A stretch of DNA of 42,935 nt from Chloroflexota bacterium (GTDB taxonomy: Bacteria; Chloroflexota; Anaerolineae; Anaerolineales; Villigracilaceae), in contig VGNE01000031.1 of assembly GCA_016866215.1 (NCBI GenBank), positions 1 through 42,935 on the forward strand. The letters run 5' to 3'. The translations under genes were made by a program, and so were the position numbers. Positions 38,170 to 42,935 of this stretch are shown here, piece after piece. Position 1 is the first letter of the stretch. The number at the start of each line of letters is the position of its first letter. The notes beneath the pieces were generated by a model. The model was given only the letters and a program-made list of their open reading frames with translations, did no database searches and was not told the origin of the DNA.

Positions 38170-39822
38170 ATGCAAACCCGTTGGCTTTTTCGCATCACTT
38201 ATCTCTACCTCACCCTCCCATTCATCATCTTTTGCATGGGCTGGCTGCGGTTGTCCATTGCGATTCCAGTGACTGCCCTCATCCTTTGGGTTTTATGGCA
38301 ACTCCTCAAACAAACCCTGCCTAACCAATTCCCAGCATCCAATTTCCGATCCACTGTTTACTGTTTACTGATCACTGGCTCTTGGGTCTTCCTCTCCGGT
38401 GTTGGCGGATATGCCTTCCAAAACTGGGACCATCATTGGCGCAACGCGGTTTTGCGCGATCTTATTAATTATGATTGGCCTGTTTTTTATTCCACACCTC
38501 AAGCAGGACCGATCAAAGCACTGGTCTACTATGTGGGCTACTGGCTTCCGGCCGCACTGGCAGGCAAACTCCTCGGTTGGAAATTCGCAAACTTTTTCCT
38601 TTTCCTGTGGACATGGACTGGCGTTTTTCTCACCATTCTGCATCTCAACATTAAACTCAAAACTACCTTACTCAAAACTGCGCTTCTGCTCATCTTCTTC
38701 AGCGGTATGGATGCGCTCGGCACGCTGATCCTCGCGCCGGATTATCCAACACTTTTTCCTCCCATTCAGCATCTTGAAATTTGGTCAGGCGATTTGCAGT
38801 ATTCATCCTTTACCACGCAATTGTTCTGGGTCTTTAATCAGGCTGTCCCTGCCTGGTTATATGTCTCTATTTTTGTCGCCCTGAGCCTTTCGACCCTTCG
38901 ACAAGCTCAGGACAATGCTTCGCTCAAGATAAACTCCGCGAAGGGTCCCCCACCCGGCGGCAGGGATTCTTCGCTCCCCACACCTGCCCTCCCGAAAAAG
39001 CTTCGGGACGATGTGGCGGGCAGTGCCAGGGAAGAGCGGGTCGCCCAAAATGACATAAGAGGACAATTAGCATTCATCTGGTCGCTCTGCTTTTTCTTCG
39101 CACCGCTTGCTTCCATTGGGTTATTGCCTTATCTGCTCATTGAGTGGATTAAGCAAACAAACATCAAAAACCCATTCAAACACATTCGTTTTGGTTTGTT
39201 GTTTGCAGGCGCAATAATCGTCATCATCTCCTATCTTTTCTTTTCATCCAACACCGCCGCACAGGAGCGCGGGTTTCAATCCATTGCAATCAAGGACATC
39301 CTCATTTTCTTTTTGCTCGAAGGCGGCATCCTCTGGCTCATACTTGCTCCGCGCTTGTGGCGCGACCCGCGCTGGATGGTCACAGGCTTGCTGCTCATCT
39401 TCATCCCCTTCATCCAACTCGGCAATGGACGTGATTTTGCCATGCGCGCATCCATCGCGCCGCTGTTTTATTTGATGATCATGTGTGGGGAAGTTATTTT
39501 TCAAAACCTATCTTCGCGCTTATATCGAATGGCTATTATCGTCATTCTTCTCATCGGCGCGTTGACCCCTCTTTACGAGATCAACCGCTCGATTTACAGA
39601 ACTTTCGAATATTATTTTATTTTGGATGAAGATCAACGCCTCACGACTCCGCCCAAGCCTGTTACGCACCTTGAGCAGGCTGGCGCGCTGGAGCATGAGC
39701 ATCCCGGCTCACTCACTGCGGATGAAATTGTCACTTTGCAGTTCATGGAGGATAAACTTTCGCAGAATTTCATTGCCAATGTCAGGCACTCATTGTATTA
39801 TCGTTATCTATCACCCCGCTAA
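38170..39822 (+). CDS. GT-C-like polytopic membrane protein carrying an in-frame repeat insertion
   Basis: A 550-residue protein with about ten transmembrane helices. The first periplasmic loop contains QNWDHHWRNAVLRDLINYD, with acidic residues placed as in GT-C glycosyltransferases, and the C-terminal soluble tail (~455-550) is acidic. It resembles its upstream neighbour in plan, not closely in sequence. Residues ~238-298 (from STLRQAQDNASLKINSAKG to QNDIRGQ) are Pro/Gly/Arg-rich, unlike the helices on both sides, and come from a palindromic repeat inserted in frame. Whether the product remains functional is unknown. Confidence 0.75.
   Translation: MQTRWLFRITYLYLTLPFIIFCMGWLRLSIAIPVTALILWVLWQLLKQTLPNQFPASNFRSTVYCLLITGSWVFLSGVGGYAFQNWDHHWRNAVLRDLINYDWPVFYSTPQAGPIKALVYYVGYWLPAALAGKLLGWKFANFFLFLWTWTGVFLTILHLNIKLKTTLLKTALLLIFFSGMDALGTLILAPDYPTLFPPIQHLEIWSGDLQYSSFTTQLFWVFNQAVPAWLYVSIFVALSLSTLRQAQDNASLKINSAKGPPPGGRDSSLPTPALPKKLRDDVAGSAREERVAQNDIRGQLAFIWSLCFFFAPLASIGLLPYLLIEWIKQTNIKNPFKHIRFGLLFAGAIIVIISYLFFSSNTAAQERGFQSIAIKDILIFFLLEGGILWLILAPRLWRDPRWMVTGLLLIFIPFIQLGNGRDFAMRASIAPLFYLMIMCGEVIFQNLSSRLYRMAIIVILLIGALTPLYEINRSIYRTFEYYFILDEDQRLTTPPKPVTHLEQAGALEHEHPGSLTADEIVTLQFMEDKLSQNFIANVRHSLYYRYLSPR
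38886..39060. repeat. MITE-like element inserted in frame in a membrane-protein gene
   Basis: GACCCTTCG (38892-38900) and CGAAGGGTC (38939-38947) form one inverted pair around ACAAGCTCAGGACAATGCTT; a second imperfect palindrome follows (CTTCGCTCCCCAC... with GGGAAGAGCGGG). The ACAAGCTCA core is shared with the repeat at 22898-22991. The length is a multiple of three, keeping the host frame open. Confidence 0.75.
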
Positions 39823-39826
39823 ATTT

Positions 39827-39852
39827 GTACCGCGATATTTATGTCGCGATAC
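39827..39852. promoter_or_regulatory. 26-bp palindromic operator-like site B
   Basis: Ten of 13 pairs are complementary, and the right arm ATGTCGCGATAC is identical to that of site A at 38136-38161. It lies between the GT-C-like stop codon and the alkyltransferase-like gene. Confidence 0.5.
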
Positions 39853-39873
39853 ACCAAATAAAGGATAGCCCTT

Positions 39874-40263
39874 ATGCCCCAATTTACATCTCCCCCAAAC
39901 CCGCAGGCCTTTTATGCCCAAGTCTGGGAAATCGCCCGCTTGATTCCGCGTGGAAAAGTTGCCTCTTACGGTCAGATCGCAAAAATGCTTCCGCCACCCG
40001 AGGGCGTGGAAATTGAAACATACATTGCCTTTGGTCCACTTTGGGTAGGCGGCGCGATGGCGCATTGTCCCGATGATGTGCCATGGCAGCGCGTGATCAA
40101 CTCGAAAGGTGAGATCAGTGAGCGGGATGGCGCAGGCGCGCACAGGCAACGTCTTCTGCTTAAAGAGGAAGGCGTGCTATTTAACCCGCGCGGTCGAATT
40201 GATTTTAAGACGTATGGATGGAAAGGTTTAAGCGGACCTGTGAAACAGGAAACATTGTTCTAA
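39874..40263 (+). CDS. Alkyltransferase-like protein (ATL), MGMT homologue with Trp in place of the active cysteine
   Basis: A 129-residue protein of the MGMT C-terminal fold: YAQVWEIARLIPRGKVASYGQIA at the N-terminus, then the active-site region PWQRVINSKGEIS (70-82). MGMT has PCHRV here; the tryptophan at 71 replaces the alkyl-accepting cysteine, which is the hallmark of ATL proteins that bind O6-alkylguanine and hand it to nucleotide excision repair. It therefore should not dealkylate DNA directly. AAAGGA lies 8 bp before the ATG. Its end overlaps the convergent holA by 4 bp. Confidence 0.9.
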   Translation: MPQFTSPPNPQAFYAQVWEIARLIPRGKVASYGQIAKMLPPPEGVEIETYIAFGPLWVGGAMAHCPDDVPWQRVINSKGEISERDGAGAHRQRLLLKEEGVLFNPRGRIDFKTYGWKGLSGPVKQETLF

Positions 40264-41237
40264 ACTCTATCGCCCGCGAGCTCAACGATCAAAGTATCGA
40301 GAGCCAGGTCCAAAGTGATCTGGCTCGTTTTGACTCTTTCATCAATGATCAGCAGGCGATGATAAATATTTTCAAGCGCTTCGATTGAAAAACGATTTGC
40401 CTGCCCCGTTGTTTTTTCTGCGACGAATGGATGCACACCCAAAGCCCTGGCAACATCATCTTTGTTTCCGCGGCCATCCAAAATTTCACGCGCCTGAATT
40501 AATAACCTGAATTGCCTGACGACCATACCCCACAACGAAAACGCCTCTTCATTTTCAAGCAGGCGGTGCAAAAGTTTTTGCGCGGTTTTACCATTGCCCT
40601 GTGACAACGCATCCACAAAGTCAAACACGCTTTGTTGGGATGTGAAGACACAAACCGCTTCCACATCGGAAACACGGACCGGCCGCTCCCAATTGGCATA
40701 GGCCAGCAGTTTTGCAATTTCCATCCCGGCCTGGCGGGTATCCACGCCGACCATTTCAGCAAGTTTCGCGGCGGCGGCGGACTCGATCCTGCCCTCTTGA
40801 TTCTTGGCTTCATCGATGATCCAGCCGGGCATGTCCCTTTGTTTGGGTAAGAGGAACGCCTGTGTTTTTATCAGTGTTGGGTTTTTTCCCGCCCATTTCA
40901 CCAGCCAATGTTTTTCAATTTCCTTCGGTTCGATCAATTCATGGATGACGAATTTGGCTGTATCGGGAGTCTTGCTAAGGAATTCCCCGAATTTTTTGCG
41001 TGAAGCTGGGTTGTTATATTTGGAGGATGGATTCGATAGGATGACCAGTCTCTTTGGCGCGAGGAAGGGCATGGCATTGACCGCATTGTTCAGGTCATCC
41101 TCTGTCATTGTGCGCGCTTCGAGATGGGCAGTGTTCATCCCTGCTGTGGTCGCATCACTGAAATCAGACTCGAAGTCTTTGATCTTGCGGTTGATGGCAA
41201 ATTCGTCGTTGCCGTGGAAGAAGAATATATTTGGCAT
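40260..41237 (-). CDS. holA: DNA polymerase III delta subunit (HolA)
   Basis: A 325-residue clamp-loader subunit that opens the beta sliding clamp. The N-terminal segment IFFFHGNDEFAINRKIKDFE, the middle LFVIHE-like KFVIHELIEPKEIEKHW, and the C-terminal helical collar domain (ALSQGNGKTAQKLLHRLLEN, VARALGVHPFVAEKT) match HolA. There is no P-loop, as expected for delta. It lies 34 bp downstream of the DUF6391 gene and is convergent with the ATL gene. Confidence 0.92.
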   Translation of the reverse strand: MPNIFFFHGNDEFAINRKIKDFESDFSDATTAGMNTAHLEARTMTEDDLNNAVNAMPFLAPKRLVILSNPSSKYNNPASRKKFGEFLSKTPDTAKFVIHELIEPKEIEKHWLVKWAGKNPTLIKTQAFLLPKQRDMPGWIIDEAKNQEGRIESAAAAKLAEMVGVDTRQAGMEIAKLLAYANWERPVRVSDVEAVCVFTSQQSVFDFVDALSQGNGKTAQKLLHRLLENEEAFSLWGMVVRQFRLLIQAREILDGRGNKDDVARALGVHPFVAEKTTGQANRFSIEALENIYHRLLIIDERVKTSQITLDLALDTLIVELAGDRV

Positions 41238-41248
41238 GGGTTATTGGC

Positions 41249-41273
41249 AGGTACACAGCGCCGCTATGTACCT
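41249..41273. repeat. Palindrome AGGTACA-CAGC/GCTA-TGTACCT
   Basis: AGGTACA and TGTACCT, plus the inner AGC/GCT pair around GCC, form a hairpin covering the stop codon of the DUF6391 gene just upstream of holA. Its plan (GTAGGT... arms with a small centre) matches the other palindromes at 29843, 30596 and 42777. Confidence 0.65.
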
Positions 41274-41760
41274 ACTTGGTGATGATTCTGTGCACGCCTT
41301 TGCGAATGGGGATGATGTCCACGATTCGCAGGGCGCCAAGATTCGCTTCGGTGGTGACATATTTTTGAAGCCAGGGGCCAAGCGGGCGGCTGAGGTGATA
41401 GCCAGCCAGAGCGAACAGCAATGCCAATGGGATGAGCAGGAGTCGCGTCAGCGTGGATTTTTTTCCACGCAGCGGGAACCAGGCCAAGGTCGCGGCAAGA
41501 AGCGTGGTAATCGCAAGGTTGGTGCCACAGCCGGGGTGAATCGCAAGTCCGCTTTCACCGGAGTTTAATCGCGTGTGTGCTTCGGTTGCAGCGATCCAAA
41601 TATCCTGTGTTTGCAGATCGCCGAGCAAATAAAAACCAGTTGGGTTGGAATGCCCAGCCATGTGTTGACCGGGAAATTGGCGGTTGAGGATGTGAATGGC
41701 GGCATGTTCAAGTGCGTGATTGCGCCGTGTTTCGAGAATGAGAGGGAGATCGAGGAGCAT
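41272..41760 (-). CDS. DUF6391-type membrane-associated protein
   Basis: A 162-residue protein. The N-terminal half begins ETRRNHALEHAAIHILNRQF, the conserved histidine-rich signature of this family, and later has IHPGCGTNLAITTLLAATLA leading into two hydrophobic segments (~80-96 and ~105-124). The function is not known; the clustered histidines and cysteine hint at metal binding. TATAAT lies 6 bp before the ATG on the minus strand with no Shine-Dalgarno. Confidence 0.8.
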   Translation of the reverse strand: MLLDLPLILETRRNHALEHAAIHILNRQFPGQHMAGHSNPTGFYLLGDLQTQDIWIAATEAHTRLNSGESGLAIHPGCGTNLAITTLLAATLAWFPLRGKKSTLTRLLLIPLALLFALAGYHLSRPLGPWLQKYVTTEANLGALRIVDIIPIRKGVHRIITK

Positions 41761-41766
41761 GGATTG

Positions 41767-41772
41767 ATTATA
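41767..41772 (-). promoter_or_regulatory. -10 box directly before the DUF6391 gene
   Basis: A perfect TATAAT on the minus strand ends 6 bp before the ATG at 41760 and is placed just before the end of the upstream dus gene. A leaderless message is implied. Confidence 0.6.
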
Positions 41773-41774
41773 CG

Positions 41775-42737
41775 TTAAGCCGTCACAGCGTAGATTTGAT
41801 TAAGCATTTCAAGGAATTCACCCGACGGCATTGGCTTGAGGATTTGTTTGCGGGTTTCACGCGTGAGGGTTTGCATGAGCAGATATTGCACGGCGTATTT
41901 GCGGAAGAGACGCGAGCCGTCTTCGTCGCCATAGAATTCAACACTGCGCGCGAGATGCTTGCGGACGGTTTCCTGTACTTGTCCCGGTGTAACTTGTTCA
42001 CGGTCGAGGCGGGCGAATATCCAGGGATTGGCAAGTGCGCCGCGCCCGATCATGACTGCATCACAATTTGTATATTTTTTCATCCGATCAATATCAGCGA
42101 CTGTTTTCACGTCACCACTGCCGATAACGGGAATTTTGACAAGCGATTTCACCTCTGCAATTGCATCCCAATCTGCGCTGCCGGCGTAGCGTTGTTCTTT
42201 TGTGCGTCCATGGACGGCGATGAGCGAGCCGCCGTTCTCTTCCACAATGCGCGCGATCAGTTTGTAATTTTTGTTTTTGTCCCAGCCTAAACGGATTTTC
42301 CCCGTGATCGGGACTCTGAGCGCGGAGGTTAATTTCTTGAATGTGCGGGCTATGATCAATGGAGATAGCATCATGCCAACGCCTGCGCCGCGGTCTGCGA
42401 TGCTTTTTGCGGGACAGCCCATATTGAGGTCAATGATGTCTGAGTTTAGTTCCTGAATCTTCAACGCGGCTTTAAGGATGAGGTCTGGGTCATCGCCGTA
42501 AATTTGGAATGTAATCGGACGTTCGACATCCGTAAAGTACAGCCGCTTGGCGGGTTCCTTCGAGCGGCTGAGGATTTTTTCCACTTTGACGAATTCGGTG
42601 TAACTCATGGCTGAGCCCAACTCGCGGCAAATCGAGCGGAAGGGCCAGTCGGAGTAACCGTCCATGGGCGCGAGGATGGCGTCGCCATAAATGGGGATTT
42701 CGCGGATGTGGAAGGTGGGGGACTTGGTTTCGTTCAT
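41775..42737 (-). CDS. dusB: tRNA-dihydrouridine synthase (Dus family, DusB-like)
   Basis: A 320-residue flavoenzyme that reduces uridine to dihydrouridine in tRNA. Landmarks: LAPMDGYSDWPFRSI (FMN site), NMGCPAKSIADRGAG with the catalytic cysteine, RLGWDKNKN, HGRTKEQRYAGSADW and GSGDVKTVAD. The C-terminal ~70 residues are the helical tRNA-binding domain. The frame opens 23 codons upstream into a palindrome, but ATG at 42737 is preferred; TGTTATACT, an extended -10, lies 9 bp upstream on the minus strand. Confidence 0.93.
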   Translation of the reverse strand: MNETKSPTFHIREIPIYGDAILAPMDGYSDWPFRSICRELGSAMSYTEFVKVEKILSRSKEPAKRLYFTDVERPITFQIYGDDPDLILKAALKIQELNSDIIDLNMGCPAKSIADRGAGVGMMLSPLIIARTFKKLTSALRVPITGKIRLGWDKNKNYKLIARIVEENGGSLIAVHGRTKEQRYAGSADWDAIAEVKSLVKIPVIGSGDVKTVADIDRMKKYTNCDAVMIGRGALANPWIFARLDREQVTPGQVQETVRKHLARSVEFYGDEDGSRLFRKYAVQYLLMQTLTRETRKQILKPMPSGEFLEMLNQIYAVTA

Positions 42738-42746
42738 GTCTTTAAG

Positions 42747-42755
42747 AGTATAACA
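42747..42755 (-). promoter_or_regulatory. Extended -10 just upstream of dusB
   Basis: TGTTATACT on the minus strand; its hexamer ends 9 bp before the ATG at 42737. The predicted leader is at most a few bases and no Shine-Dalgarno is present. Confidence 0.5.
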
Positions 42756-42776
42756 AAGATTTTCCCCGTAAATTAA

Positions 42777-42809
42777 GGTGACAGTCACTTTGAAAGTGAC
42801 TGTCACCTC
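42777..42809. repeat. 33-bp perfect palindrome between dusB and the right-end IS
   Basis: AGGTGACAGTCACTTT, one central G, and AAAGTGACTGTCACCT. The plan is identical to the palindrome at 29843-29871 (16- versus 14-bp arms, single-G centre). No T-run follows on either strand. Confidence 0.85.
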
Positions 42810-42906
42810 CTGAGTTTCTCACAGCCTCGATTTTTATGGGAATTGGAGAGGGAAAACAGAATAATCGGGACACTAACGGGTTTGGTAATGGGCTAAAATT
42901 GGATCC

Positions 42907-42935
42907 ATGGCATTCATCCGGAAGGTCAAAACCGC
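42907..42935 (+). mobile_element. Probable start of an IS transposase (IS1634-like), cut by the window edge
   Basis: The last bases encode MAFIRKVKT and continue off the right edge. This opening resembles IS1634-type transposases, which begin with FIRKVKT and a continuing SGATAVQ. TAAAAT lies 7 bp before the ATG. The IS end is probably within 42810-42860, but without the other terminus no inverted repeat can be paired. The identification rests on nine residues. Confidence 0.5.

Noticed and set aside
40804-41568. A 254-codon plus-strand frame
   Set aside because: It runs antisense across holA and the DUF6391 gene and crosses their junction; no coding evidence.

Overview
The window looks like a chromosomal segment of an Anaerolineae-type Chloroflexota. 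This is an inference from gene content and style: lipoproteins with Thr/Glu/Ala/Pro linkers, a PucC-like transporter, fused iron-ABC permeases, many -10 boxes set directly against start codons, and abundant small palindromic intergenic repeats. No rRNA, CRISPR array, prophage or complete insertion sequence is visible. At least 40 intact or partial protein genes and three tRNAs are supported.

Layout. 1-528 (minus): start of tuf behind tRNA-Thr, tRNA-Tyr and tRNA-Thr with a strong promoter. 579-8139: DEAD-box helicase, BrnT-type toxin-antitoxin pair, cold-shock protein, sugar epimerase, alkyladenine glycosylase, FabI, bactofilin, an unusual prolyl-tRNA-synthetase-derived protein without a catalytic core, and HigBA. 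8197-12137: PH-like membrane protein, a Nudix remnant, a class I aminotransferase behind a probable attenuator, an HD hydrolase and a SanA-like protein. 12150-16145 (minus): peptide ABC transporter (binding protein and two permeases, no ATPases). 16253-22886: AmrS-type radical SAM enzyme, MobA, UspA, a class V aminotransferase and a PAS/GAF/HD-GYP signalling protein. 23078-26008: PucC-like MFS transporter, MerR-like regulator and seven-helix membrane protein. 26009-29835: a structured repeat, a Cys-rich remnant, RsmI, an S10 peptidase and a PGI/PMI-type isomerase. 29877-35577: DtxR-type regulator divergent from an Fe(III) ABC operon ending in a VOC dioxygenase-like gene. 35696-42737: SurE, two GT-C-like membrane proteins (both carrying in-frame repeat insertions), an alkyltransferase-like protein, HolA, a DUF6391 protein and a tRNA-dihydrouridine synthase. 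42907-42935: probable start of an IS transposase.

How parts fit. The clearest functional unit is the iron block: a metal-dependent repressor transcribed away from fbpABC-VOC, with overlapping stop/start codons in the last three genes. Most of the rest is unlinked housekeeping. The most unusual items are the ProRS-derived protein with an intact editing domain but no aminoacylation core, the cold-shock leader that contains an intrinsic terminator, the recurrent leaderless promoter geometry, and several families of short palindromic repeats, two of which have been absorbed in frame into membrane-protein genes.
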